NCBI GenBank assembly: GCA_002327885.1
Contig: DCUS01000193.1
Span: forward strand, 1 to 15,459
Reading direction: 5' to 3'
Length of the DNA: 15,459 nucleotides
DNA from: Syntrophaceae bacterium UBA2208
GTDB lineage: Bacteria; Desulfobacterota; BSN033; UBA1163
Shown here: positions 1 to 6,789 of the stretch, in pieces
Numbering within the stretch: position 1 is the first letter of the stretch
Layout of the letters: each line of letters starts with the position of its first letter
The notes under the pieces: model-generated
Database searches by the model: none
Told to the model about the DNA's origin: nothing
The model's input: only the letters and a program-made list of their open reading frames with translations
Position numbers and translations under genes: made by a program

Positions 1-170
1 ACCTGCTGGGCCAATCGAATCAGTTTGTCCGTCTCTCCAGCCATCGCAGAAACAACCACCACGACTTCATTGCCATGTTTTTTGGTGTCGAGGACCCTTC
101 TGGCAACATTTTTGATCCGATCGGCATCCCCGACGGAAGTCCCGCCATATTTTTGAACCACCAATGCCAT
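1..170 (-). CDS. lysC: Aspartate kinase, N-terminal part (cut by window edge)
   Basis: Aspartate kinase phosphorylates L-aspartate with ATP, the first step towards lysine, threonine and methionine. Reading the minus strand from the ATG at 168-170 gives MALVVQKYGGTSVGDADRIK, the family's N-terminal signature: the KYGGTSV motif at residues 7-13 belongs to the amino-acid-kinase nucleotide/substrate site. A later stretch, VVVVVSAMAGETDKL, is the second conserved strand of the fold. About 56 codons are present and the rest lies beyond position 1. The start is well supported: GGGAGGT sits a few bases upstream (mRNA sense). It follows tsaE by 53 bp in the same direction, and the gap carries two 14-bp repeat units. 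Whether it has regulatory ACT domains cannot be seen. Confidence 0.95.
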   Translation of the reverse strand, partial: MALVVQKYGGTSVGDADRIKNVARRVLDTKKHGNEVVVVVSAMAGETDKLIRLAQQ

Positions 171-187
171 CCCTTTACCTCCCAAGT

Positions 188-215
188 AAATAGTTCGGAG
201 TAATTAGCTCGGAGT
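188..215 (-). repeat. Two tandem 14-bp units between tsaE and lysC
   Basis: In minus-strand sense the units are ACTCCGAGCTAATT (202-215) and ACTCCGAACTATTT (188-201), adjacent with a strict 14-base period and preceded by an A-rich run. The same unit family recurs in three copies before acpS (4640-4681), also on the minus strand. They lie in the 53-bp gap before lysC, just upstream of its GGGAGG ribosome binding site. The function is unknown; a dispersed intergenic mini-satellite is the simplest reading. Confidence 0.7.
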
Positions 216-223
216 TTTTTGTT

Positions 224-721
224 TTATTCTTTTTGTTTCAGAACTCCTATTTTGGCCCTTCGAATTTGGTCTATCAAAGTAAGATAGCGTTTTCCTTCCC
301 CGATGATCTCGATGGACCGTGTATGTTTACCCGTATAAGCGATATGGATGAGAAGCAATTCTTTCGGGAGGAAGTTAGGAATCTTATCTGCCCATTCGAC
401 AGCGGTGATTCCTTCGCCCTGGAAATAATCCTCAAGACCTAAGTCTTCTGCTTCTTTCTCCCATTGCAATCGAAACAGGTCAATGTGGTAAAAAGGAATT
501 CTCGCAAGGTACTCATTGATCAACGTAAAAGAGGGGCTTGAAATAGTTACTGGCCTTCCGACTCCCACTCCCGCAGCCATTCCCTTGATGAATTGGGTCT
601 TTCCGGCCCCCAGCTCCCCCACCAAAGCCACGACATCCCCCGGCAGAAGACGACTTCCAATGTTTTTCCCGATTCGAATCGTCTCGGCTGAACTTTTGGT
701 TTTGACAACCACTCTATCCAT
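224..721 (-). CDS. tsaE: tRNA threonylcarbamoyladenosine biosynthesis ATPase TsaE
   Basis: TsaE is the small P-loop ATPase that works with TsaB and TsaD to install the t6A modification at position 37 of ANN-decoding tRNAs in the cytoplasm. The 165-residue product shows the Walker A motif GELGAGKT (residues 35-42), the conserved SPSFTL segment (62-67), HIDLFRL (79-85) and VEWADK (108-113), all in family order. The length is normal, with a slightly basic tail. The ATG at 719-721 has no strong Shine-Dalgarno sequence, but the residues after it match the family start. It lies between a DUF151 gene (64-bp gap) and lysC (53-bp gap), all minus strand, so co-transcription is likely. The gene name is secure. 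Confidence 0.96.
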   Translation of the reverse strand: MDRVVVKTKSSAETIRIGKNIGSRLLPGDVVALVGELGAGKTQFIKGMAAGVGVGRPVTISSPSFTLINEYLARIPFYHIDLFRLQWEKEAEDLGLEDYFQGEGITAVEWADKIPNFLPKELLLIHIAYTGKHTRSIEIIGEGKRYLTLIDQIRRAKIGVLKQKE

Positions 722-785
722 TTAAGATTTCACATTTTTTAATCTGCGACCGGCTGTCTTGAATTTGAAATCTTCGGATTGGGCT

Positions 786-1259
786 TTAGGCTTTATACTT
801 AAAGTCATCAGGGTTGAGATTTTCCAGCCACTCTTTTAGCTGATCTCCCTCTTTGTCCATATCGATGGTTCGCGCTTTTTCGATGACTTGCTCGGATACA
901 AAAATGGGGGCATCCACAGCCAAAGCAATGGCGATGGCATCGCTAGGACGGGAGTCAATGATGATTTCTTCTCCTCTTCGATTGAGATGGATTAATGCAT
1001 AATAGGTATTTTCTCTGAGGTCATTGACCACAATTTTCACAATTTGAGATTGAAGGTTCTTCAAAATATTATTAATCAGATCATGGGTGGAGGGGCGATG
1101 GGACCCCATCTTTTTAAGTTTCATCGCGATGGCATTGGCCTCGAAGGGGCCGATCCAGATGGGGAGCCCGGTTTTATTGGGGAGATCCATTAAGAGGACG
1201 ACAAATCCATTTGATGTAGAATCAAAAGTCAGAAACTTTACCTTCATCTCAACAAACAT
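786..1259 (-). CDS. DUF151 / bifunctional nuclease (BFN) family protein
   Basis: This is a 157-residue member of the DUF151 family, named after plant and bacterial proteins reported to have nuclease activity; its role in most bacteria is not settled. The family core is clear: MKVKFLTFDSTSNGFVVLLM at the N-terminus, then LPIWIGPFEANAIAM, and RPSDAIAIALAVDAPIFVSE towards the C-terminus. The acidic and small residues of the RPSDAIAIA block are the most conserved part of the family. The length matches stand-alone members. The start is supported by AGGAG about 7 bases before the ATG (mRNA sense). It follows the release-factor-like gene by 43 bp and precedes tsaE by 64 bp, consistent with one transcript. 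I see no extra UVR domain of the kind some homologues carry. Confidence 0.9.
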   Translation of the reverse strand: MFVEMKVKFLTFDSTSNGFVVLLMDLPNKTGLPIWIGPFEANAIAMKLKKMGSHRPSTHDLINNILKNLQSQIVKIVVNDLRENTYYALIHLNRRGEEIIIDSRPSDAIAIALAVDAPIFVSEQVIEKARTIDMDKEGDQLKEWLENLNPDDFKYKA

Positions 1260-1302
1260 CCTGTTTCTCCTTTCACAGAGAAGTCCCGGACCCTTTTTTT
1301 CT

Positions 1303-2457
1303 TTAGCGGGACGATCGATATCTTAAAGAAGCGCAGACGCCCCCACATTCTTTCATGACATCACTCTTCTCGACCCACTTCACTTCTCCATCCTGGCGGA
1401 GGGCTGACTTCATCATTTCTTCTCCAAGGTCAACGACCTTAAGCTCTCCCTTGCAGAGCGGGCAGGGGATGGACGAATCGCCTGCCCGATGAGTGAGGAC
1501 GAGAGAATCACATCGACGACACCTTCCCCCCGGGGAGGCAAAGGAAGCCGACAGGTAAAGCGAATGAACCTGCCCTGCATTCAGAGCTTCGAGCGTCGAA
1601 TTCAAACCCAATGTGGCCAAACCGCTCTGAGGAGATTTTTCCTTAAGGGTTTGAATCTGATGATTGACTTCTTCCTTTTCTTTTTGGAGCAGTCGTTCGA
1701 AAACCCGCCTCAACACTTTTGAACGTTCCTCTAAAAAATCCATCGAAAAGAAATCTGAAACGTGCTGTTTGATCCGCTCGGGAAGAAAGGCCTTAAAGTT
1801 GGCAAGGATTCGATCCTGACCGATCAGGACGACCCGCTTCCATTTTCCAGAATCAAAAAGCTCAGTGAGAAGTTCCGCCACTTCCTTATGGTGTTTATCC
1901 ATGTGGTCTTTGATATGGCGTTGGTACCTCATCTGAGCCCACCCCCCCTGATCATGTCGCCCCGGGACATAATTCTCAATGGAGGATTCGGCCACGAGGC
2001 CTTCTAAAGACACTTCAAATAATCTTGCCGAATCCGTATCTACCATGACGACCAGGGTGTGATGATATTGGGAAGAGAGTCGAACAAGAGGTCTCAAGAT
2101 GGGAAGATCGGAGGCGAAACATTCATTTTCGTAGGGGACGACCGAAAGATAGGTCAGAAATGTTCCAGTTCCGCTGCATGAAAAAATGGCGGTTCCGTTC
2201 ATCTCCTCGTTATGGACGCGGCGAATCAAGCCTTCGACATACTTCTCAATTTGTTTTTGATCCTTGATCAAAAAATCTCGGCAATCCTCTCGGTTTTTGA
2301 ATTGATCATACACTTTCTTCATTTGGTTTTTGGTGAAAAGGCGAATCCGTTCCCGTTGCTGTTCATCATCCCATTTCGTATTGAGATAGAGAGATAAAAA
2401 AGGATAGGGGGTTTCTCCCCGTTGGGCTAATTTTTTAATCTCACTCCTCATATCCAT
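1303..2457 (-). CDS. VLRF1/baeRF-type peptide chain release factor-like protein
   Basis: This protein resembles the bacterial archaeo-eukaryotic release factor (baeRF) and Vms1/VLRF1 group, proteins with an eRF1-like fold thought to release peptides from stalled ribosomes. Numbered from the upstream ATG at 2475, the key segment is residues 172-187, GRHDQGGWAQMRYQRH; GGWAQ (177-181) corresponds to the family's GGQ-like or catalytic-glutamine loop. A helical region with coiled-coil character spans about 248-282. An eRF1 domain-3-like segment follows, with a CxxC...CxxC zinc ribbon (C319, C322, C338, C341) and an ending that includes ECGGVCASLRYR. I chose the ATG at 2457: it has GTGGAG six bases upstream, while the ATG at 2475 (six residues longer) has no Shine-Dalgarno. 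It heads the unit with DUF151, tsaE and lysC. The family is fairly certain, the activity is inferred. Confidence 0.85.
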   Translation of the reverse strand: MDMRSEIKKLAQRGETPYPFLSLYLNTKWDDEQQRERIRLFTKNQMKKVYDQFKNREDCRDFLIKDQKQIEKYVEGLIRRVHNEEMNGTAIFSCSGTGTFLTYLSVVPYENECFASDLPILRPLVRLSSQYHHTLVVMVDTDSARLFEVSLEGLVAESSIENYVPGRHDQGGWAQMRYQRHIKDHMDKHHKEVAELLTELFDSGKWKRVVLIGQDRILANFKAFLPERIKQHVSDFFSMDFLEERSKVLRRVFERLLQKEKEEVNHQIQTLKEKSPQSGLATLGLNSTLEALNAGQVHSLYLSASFASPGGRCRRCDSLVLTHRAGDSSIPCPLCKGELKVVDLGEEMMKSALRQDGEVKWVEKSDVMKECGGVCASLRYRSSR

Positions 2458-2530
2458 GGTCAACTCCACTCTCATGTAAAAGGGTCAGGCGATTCCGATT
2501 CATGTTGAACTATTTCATGGCACCCCGCAC

Positions 2531-2547
2531 CCGTTCCTCAGGAATGG
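2531..2547. promoter_or_regulatory. 17-bp palindrome upstream of the release-factor-like gene
   Basis: CCGTTCCTCAGGAATGG is a near-perfect palindrome: arms CCgTTCCT and AGGAAtGG around a central C, with one mismatch per arm pair. It lies about 75 bp upstream of the chosen start of the minus-strand release-factor-like gene and downstream of the terminator of the preceding operon, where a promoter and operator should be. I could not pick out a convincing -35/-10 pair next to it. Operator function is speculative. Confidence 0.3.
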
Positions 2548-2612
2548 AAAGAAACGGACACTCAGCATCCACCCCTGCTTGTGCTTTCCAGCAGTGGGCA
2601 GGCATTTAAGCT

Positions 2613-2639
2613 AAAAAAGCCCCCGCATGAATGCCGGGG
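2613..2639 (-). terminator. Intrinsic terminator of the ftsH-folP-pdxJ-acpS-nnr operon
   Basis: On the minus strand a GC-rich stem (CCCCGGCAT, loop TC, ATGCGGGG, one bulged G) is followed directly by CTTTTTT. This is a standard rho-independent terminator about 70 bases past the stop codon of the NAD(P)HX repair gene. It separates the upstream cofactor operon from the release-factor-like, DUF151, tsaE, lysC unit, which therefore should have its own promoter between 2458 and 2612. Confidence 0.85.
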
Positions 2640-2707
2640 AGTTCAATTGTTGACGTTTGGAATCGGCAGTTAATAATAAAAAATCCTAACAGACTTTTAA
2701 TCTGGAA

Positions 2708-4261
2708 TCAAATCCTTCCCGTGAGGAGGGCGGGAATTTTTTGAATGATGTCCGTTGCGATTAAGGATTTCTCTCCCACTTCTTTCACTCCTTCATCCCC
2801 CGCTTTTCCATGGAGATAGACGGCTATTTGGAGAGAGGAGAGGATGTCAAATCCCTGGCAGATCAACCCCCCGATCATTCCGGTAAGCACATCCCCCGTT
2901 CCTCCCGAGGCCATCCCCGGATTGCCCGTAGAGTTGATAAAGGTTTCTCCCTTGGGGGTCGTAATCAGGGTGGGATGCCCTTTAAGGATGAGATGAACAT
3001 GATGCGATTGAGAGAAATCTCTGCTGAGTCCAATCCGATCTTCTAAAACTTCTTTGACCGTGGATCGAATCAGTCTTGCCATCTCCCCTGGATGAGGGGT
3101 TAGGATGAGGGAGCGATTGGTGGTAGGAAGTATTTTAGGTTGTATCGCCAAAGCGGTCAATCCGTCGGCATCTAAGATGATGGGGAGATTCAACGCTCTA
3201 ATCAATTTGAGGACGAGCGATTGTGTTTCTTTAAACGTTCCAAGCCCGGGGCCAATGATCACAGCTCTTTTGTTTTCGCAGAGGCGGACAATCGAGCTGA
3301 AAGCTCTGAGGCTGAGAGTTTGTTTGGGGGTTTCCGGCAGAGGTTCTGTCATCACCTCTGTCAGTTTCATCTCCATGATAGGATTGAGGCTCTTTGGAAT
3401 GGCCAGGGTGACCAGACCTGCTCCCATTTTTAGAGCTGCTTGAGAAGCCATGGCTGCCGCTCCGGTCTTACCAACGGAACCCGCGATCACGAGAAGGTGA
3501 CCATAATCCCCTTTATGGGTATCTGGATGGCGGGGAAGGGACAAGTACGTTTGGATTTCTTTTTCTTCCAAAAGATAGGTTGGAATTTTTTCCTCCTCCA
3601 ACAATTTCTTGGGAATGCCGATATCAATGACTTTTACCTTTCCCACATAATTAAGCCCCGGAGAGACGAGATGCCCTATTTTGGGCAAACCAAAGGTGAC
3701 GGTCAAGGAGGCCCGAACGGCGGTGCCCAGCGGTTTGCCTGTATCAGCATCCAACCCGGAAGGGATGTCAACGGCCACGATAGGCCTTTGAAGTGTATTG
3801 AGATGGTCAATGACCTCTCTATAATAACCTCTGACTTCCGCATCGAGCCCCGTGCCAAAAATTCCGTCCACCAGGATGTCAAATTTTTCTAAATCCTTTT
3901 TTATTTTTTGGTAGTCTTTCGCGGAGGGGATAGGGATAACGTCCCCTTTCATACGGTGGAGGATGCTGAAATTTGTCTCTGCATCCCCTCTCAGACCTTT
4001 CGGATCGGTGAGGAGGTAGACTCTCACGGAAATTCCTTGATTCAAAAGATAGCGAGCGATCACAAATCCGTCTCCTCCATTGTTCCCTTTGCCAGCGATG
4101 ATGGCTATCTTCTTCTTATGGATATCAGGGAAGGTATTACAGATGACCTCTGCGGCCCCCCTTCCTGCGTTTTCCATCAGGACAACCCCTGGTATTCGAT
4201 AGGCCTCGATGGCCTTTCGATCCAGTTCTTGCATCTGTTCAGCAGTCGCTACTTTCATCAT
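2708..4261 (-). CDS. nnr: Bifunctional NAD(P)H-hydrate epimerase / ADP-dependent NAD(P)H-hydrate dehydratase
   Basis: This enzyme repairs hydrated NADH and NADPH: the N-terminal domain epimerises R- and S-NAD(P)HX and the C-terminal domain dehydrates S-NAD(P)HX using ADP. The 517 residues carry both halves. The YjeF N-terminal domain (about 1-225) begins MMKVATAEQMQELD and has the GKGNNGGDGFVIAR dinucleotide-binding loop (57-70). The ribokinase-like dehydratase domain (about 235-517) has HKGDYGHLLVIAGS, LTPHPGEMARL, ILKGHPTLI and the GMASGGTGDVLTG catalytic/ADP site (about 449-461). The length is normal for the fusion. The start ATG has GAGG six bases upstream; a second ATG follows immediately. 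It overlaps the end of acpS by 23 bp, implying translational coupling, and it is the last gene before a strong terminator. Confidence 0.97.
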   Translation of the reverse strand: MMKVATAEQMQELDRKAIEAYRIPGVVLMENAGRGAAEVICNTFPDIHKKKIAIIAGKGNNGGDGFVIARYLLNQGISVRVYLLTDPKGLRGDAETNFSILHRMKGDVIPIPSAKDYQKIKKDLEKFDILVDGIFGTGLDAEVRGYYREVIDHLNTLQRPIVAVDIPSGLDADTGKPLGTAVRASLTVTFGLPKIGHLVSPGLNYVGKVKVIDIGIPKKLLEEEKIPTYLLEEKEIQTYLSLPRHPDTHKGDYGHLLVIAGSVGKTGAAAMASQAALKMGAGLVTLAIPKSLNPIMEMKLTEVMTEPLPETPKQTLSLRAFSSIVRLCENKRAVIIGPGLGTFKETQSLVLKLIRALNLPIILDADGLTALAIQPKILPTTNRSLILTPHPGEMARLIRSTVKEVLEDRIGLSRDFSQSHHVHLILKGHPTLITTPKGETFINSTGNPGMASGGTGDVLTGMIGGLICQGFDILSSLQIAVYLHGKAGDEGVKEVGEKSLIATDIIQKIPALLTGRI

Positions 4262-4640
4262 TTCTTTCCTCTAATAGCACATGGGCCACGGCGTAGGGTC
4301 GGTCGTGGGAAAGGGTGAGAAGAGCCTTTTCGATTCGGAGGGTTTTGAGAGCCTCCTTTGCCTTTCGATGGAGGGAGAGCAATGGTTTCCCCATGGGATC
4401 GTTCTCCACTTCGATATCCGTCCATTGGATACCGTTTCGAAGCCCCCAACCAATGGCTTTGAGAAACGCCTCTTTTGCCGCAAATCGAGTGGCAAAGCAT
4501 TCAGCGGGCCGATTTCGCCGTTGACACCAAACGATCTCTTTCTCGGTGAAAACACGACTGAGGAAAAGATCTCCCCATCGAGTCATCACACGTTCGATCC
4601 GATCAATATTCACAATGTCAATCCCTGTTCCAACCACCAT
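4239..4640 (-). CDS. acpS: Holo-[acyl-carrier-protein] synthase
   Basis: AcpS transfers 4'-phosphopantetheine from CoA to a serine of acyl carrier protein, activating it for fatty-acid synthesis. The 133-residue product has the family's two Mg2+-binding sites: D8 in VVGTGIDIVNIDRIE and E57 in RFAAKEAFLKAIG. The conserved GKPLL and LSHDRPYAVAHVLLE segments complete the fold. The length is slightly above the usual 120-130 because of a hydrophilic tail (ERNDESSDC) that overlaps the start of nnr. The ATG is correct by homology (MVVGTGIDIV), but no Shine-Dalgarno is visible: tandem CTCCGAACTA repeats run right up to the start codon. pdxJ lies 88 bp upstream in the same direction. Confidence 0.95.
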   Translation of the reverse strand: MVVGTGIDIVNIDRIERVMTRWGDLFLSRVFTEKEIVWCQRRNRPAECFATRFAAKEAFLKAIGWGLRNGIQWTDIEVENDPMGKPLLSLHRKAKEALKTLRIEKALLTLSHDRPYAVAHVLLEERNDESSDC

Positions 4641-4681
4641 AATAGTTCGGAGCGTTTAGTTCGGAGTGCTTCGTTTAGAGT
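4640..4681 (-). repeat. Three tandem 14-bp units between pdxJ and acpS
   Basis: Read on the minus strand the units are ACTCTAAACGAAGC (4668-4681), ACTCCGAACTAAAC (4654-4667) and GCTCCGAACTATTA (4640-4653), contiguous with a 14-base period. The last base is the A of the acpS start codon. They match the two units at 188-215 (shared core CTCCGAACTA). Further upstream in the same gap are GTTCGGAATT and AATTAGGAATT stretches in opposite sense to the core, so the mRNA could fold GTTCGGA against TCCGAAC. Confidence 0.7.
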
Positions 4682-4728
4682 TTTTGGTTTTAATTTTTTA
4701 ATTCCTAATTCCGAACCCGGAACTCTTA

Positions 4729-5442
4729 TCATCGGATGAGGGCGATCATTTCCCGAACGGCTTGATCCATGCCCACCAGAACCGCCCGTCCGATAATGCT
4801 ATGGCCGATATTGAGTTCTTCGATTTCCTTTATTTCTGCAATCCGTCGTACATTTACGTAGTTAAGACCATGCCCTGCTGCGATTTGAAGGTTGCGATGA
4901 GAGGCCTCCGCGACCGCATCGAGAATCCTTTTCAACTCTTCATCTTCCCGAGAAAGGGTCTCTGCATTGCAGTAATGACCGGTATGTATTTCAATGGTCT
5001 CGGCGCCTGTTTCTTCGGAAGCCTTGATCTGTTCTTTTTTTGGATCGACAAAAAGGCTGACCGGGATCCCGCCCTTATGCAGTCGTTGGATTGCCTTTTT
5101 GAGGGAGGGGAAGAATTTGATGACATCGAGGCCGCCTTCTGTGGTCAGTTCCTCTCTTTTTTCTGGAACGAGTGTGACGATATCTGGCTTGGTAGCCAAG
5201 GCAATGCGAACCATTTCCTCGGTGGCAGCCATTTCTAAATTCAAACGAGTTTGAATGATTTCTCTAAGTATTCGGAGATCTCGATCTTGAATGTGACGGC
5301 GATCCTCCCGCAAATGACACACAATCCCATCGGCTCCGGCCAATTCTACAATACCTGCGGCAGTGACAGGATCTGGATATATGACTCCCCTGGCCTGTCT
5401 GACTGTCGCGACATGATCAATATTGACTCCCAATCTTGGCAT
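4729..5442 (-). CDS. pdxJ: Pyridoxine 5'-phosphate synthase
   Basis: PdxJ condenses 1-deoxy-D-xylulose 5-phosphate with 3-amino-2-oxopropyl phosphate to make pyridoxine 5'-phosphate, the last ring-forming step of the DXP-dependent vitamin B6 route. The 237-residue TIM barrel starts MPRLGVNIDHVATVRQARG (substrate residues N7, D9, H10), continues with the active-site segment HLREDRRHI (H43-I51), then GIPVSLFVDP, ETIEIHTGHYCN, AAGHGLNYVNV, and ends with IGHSIIGRAVLVGM, which binds phosphate. The length is typical. GGGAGGA a few bases upstream of the ATG supports the start. It lies 99 bp after folP and 88 bp before acpS, the widespread pdxJ-acpS pairing. Confidence 0.97.
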   Translation of the reverse strand: MPRLGVNIDHVATVRQARGVIYPDPVTAAGIVELAGADGIVCHLREDRRHIQDRDLRILREIIQTRLNLEMAATEEMVRIALATKPDIVTLVPEKREELTTEGGLDVIKFFPSLKKAIQRLHKGGIPVSLFVDPKKEQIKASEETGAETIEIHTGHYCNAETLSREDEELKRILDAVAEASHRNLQIAAGHGLNYVNVRRIAEIKEIEELNIGHSIIGRAVLVGMDQAVREMIALIR

Positions 5443-5541
5443 GAAGTTCCTCCCTGAAAAATTAAAATTGCAGTGGGACTTAAACCCTTACCCCCCCTAC
5501 CTTTACTCCCTAAATAATTTATGAATTGTTCTTATTCGTCC

Positions 5542-6762
5542 TTAGCCAATGGGGGTGTTATATCCCTCCGAAAGACGTATGGCATCTGCTACTGCGATTG
5601 CTTTTTTTGCTTGAAGCACATCGTGAGACCGGATAATATGAGCCCCGTTGAGAGCGCCAATAGCAATGCTTGAGAGTGTTCCTTCCAGTCGACCCCCGAC
5701 CGTTTCATTTAGAAGCTTTCCGATAAAACTCTTTCGAGATGTCCCTAAAAGGATTGGCTTCCCAAGTATCCGAAATTCATATAGATTTTTAATAATAAGG
5801 AGATTGTCCCGAACAGTTTTTCCAAAGCCAATTCCAGGGTCAACGATGATCTGCCGGGGATCAACTCCAGCAGATTCTGCCATTTGTATGGAGGTTTTAA
5901 GATATTGCAGTATTTCAGAGAATAGGGATTCATAATAAACATTCTTTTGCATCGTTTCCGGAGTTCCGCGGATATGCATAAGAATGAGAGGGGTTTTCTC
6001 TCTGGCCGCCACTTGCGCCAGGGTTGGGTCAAACCGTAATGCGCTGATATCATTGATGATTTGAGCTCCTGCATCAATTGCTCTTTGTGCCACAGCTGAT
6101 TTATAGGTATCAATGGAAATGGGCGCATCCGTTTCCTTGGCTAAAGTTCCTATGACGGGAATGACCCGACGAAGTTCTTCTTCTAACTCAAGGGGCTTTG
6201 AACCCGGTCGTGTTGACTCCCCTCCAATATCTATGATATCTGCTCCTTCTTCAACCATACTTATTCCATGAGCGATTGCTTTTTCTTTTTCGAAAAAGAG
6301 CCCCCCATCTGAAAAAGAATCCGGTGTGACATTGAGAACTCCCATCAAAAGTGTTCGTTTTCCAAGTGTCAATGTCTTTTTCCGGCAGCGTATGGCATAT
6401 TGGATTTTAGAAATGTTTTTAATTGTTTCTTTTATGGATTGTCCAAGAGATTGAAGGTCTGGATATTGTTCTAATTTGAGGATCAATTTTTCCAGATGTT
6501 TTTGAGTCCCCATGATTAGAGCATCGGTCTGCCGGGCGCTGCAATCGAGTCCCCTTCCGTCGACCGCAACATCCCCGCCCAGAGAGAGCATTTCTTGTTT
6601 GAGGAGATTGGCTGTTCGCGGATCGATCCCTTCCACCTTGAGATTTAAATGAAGGGACTTTCTTTCCATTAACTTAATGCCTGTCGGGTCAACTCCCACC
6701 GCTTTCATTTGATGAATAGCTTCGCTGGCATTTGTAATGTGAAGGCATCGAATCAGGTTCAT
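5542..6762 (-). CDS. folP: Dihydropteroate synthase with N-terminal extension domain
   Basis: FolP joins 6-hydroxymethyl-7,8-dihydropterin pyrophosphate to p-aminobenzoate, giving dihydropteroate for folate synthesis. The catalytic barrel covers about residues 135-406: NVTPDSFSDGG (144-154) binds substrate, DIGGESTRPGS (178-188) is the second loop, and SIDTYKS, IINDISA, LMHIRGTPETMQ, VDPGIGFGKT, GTSRKSFIG and IIRSHDV follow in order. Residues 1-130 form an extra domain (with GGDVAVDGRGLDCS around 62-75) seen in roughly 400-residue FolP proteins of deltaproteobacteria and Firmicutes; its role is not known to me. The start matches this long subfamily but has only AAAAAAGA before the ATG, and the leader contains CTCTCCTCC, complementary to a Shine-Dalgarno. 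It follows ftsH by 27 bp. Confidence 0.96.
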   Translation of the reverse strand: MNLIRCLHITNASEAIHQMKAVGVDPTGIKLMERKSLHLNLKVEGIDPRTANLLKQEMLSLGGDVAVDGRGLDCSARQTDALIMGTQKHLEKLILKLEQYPDLQSLGQSIKETIKNISKIQYAIRCRKKTLTLGKRTLLMGVLNVTPDSFSDGGLFFEKEKAIAHGISMVEEGADIIDIGGESTRPGSKPLELEEELRRVIPVIGTLAKETDAPISIDTYKSAVAQRAIDAGAQIINDISALRFDPTLAQVAAREKTPLILMHIRGTPETMQKNVYYESLFSEILQYLKTSIQMAESAGVDPRQIIVDPGIGFGKTVRDNLLIIKNLYEFRILGKPILLGTSRKSFIGKLLNETVGGRLEGTLSSIAIGALNGAHIIRSHDVLQAKKAIAVADAIRLSEGYNTPIG

Positions 6763-6789
6763 TCTTTTTTGGAGGAGAGTTGAAAAGAA

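Noticed and set aside
1283..1312. GTCCCG/CGGGAC hairpin around the stop codon of the release-factor-like gene as a terminator
   Set aside because: The loop is long and A-rich, no T-run follows in mRNA sense, and a good ribosome binding site for the DUF151 gene comes straight after, so read-through is more likely.
3440..3892. 150-codon open frame on the plus strand opposite the NAD(P)HX repair gene
   Set aside because: It is antisense to an unmistakable enzyme, lacks a ribosome binding site and has no family-like sequence, so it is a shadow of the real frame.
4281..4739. 152-codon open frame on the plus strand over acpS and the pdxJ-acpS gap
   Set aside because: It runs opposite to acpS and through the repeat array, with low-complexity and unlikely composition. 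acpS is certain on the other strand.
5488..5500. C-rich run in the folP-pdxJ gap as a remnant of a lost gene
   Set aside because: The 99-bp gap has no residual coding similarity that I can see to cdaA, ybbR or glmM; it is short and A/T- and C-rich only.
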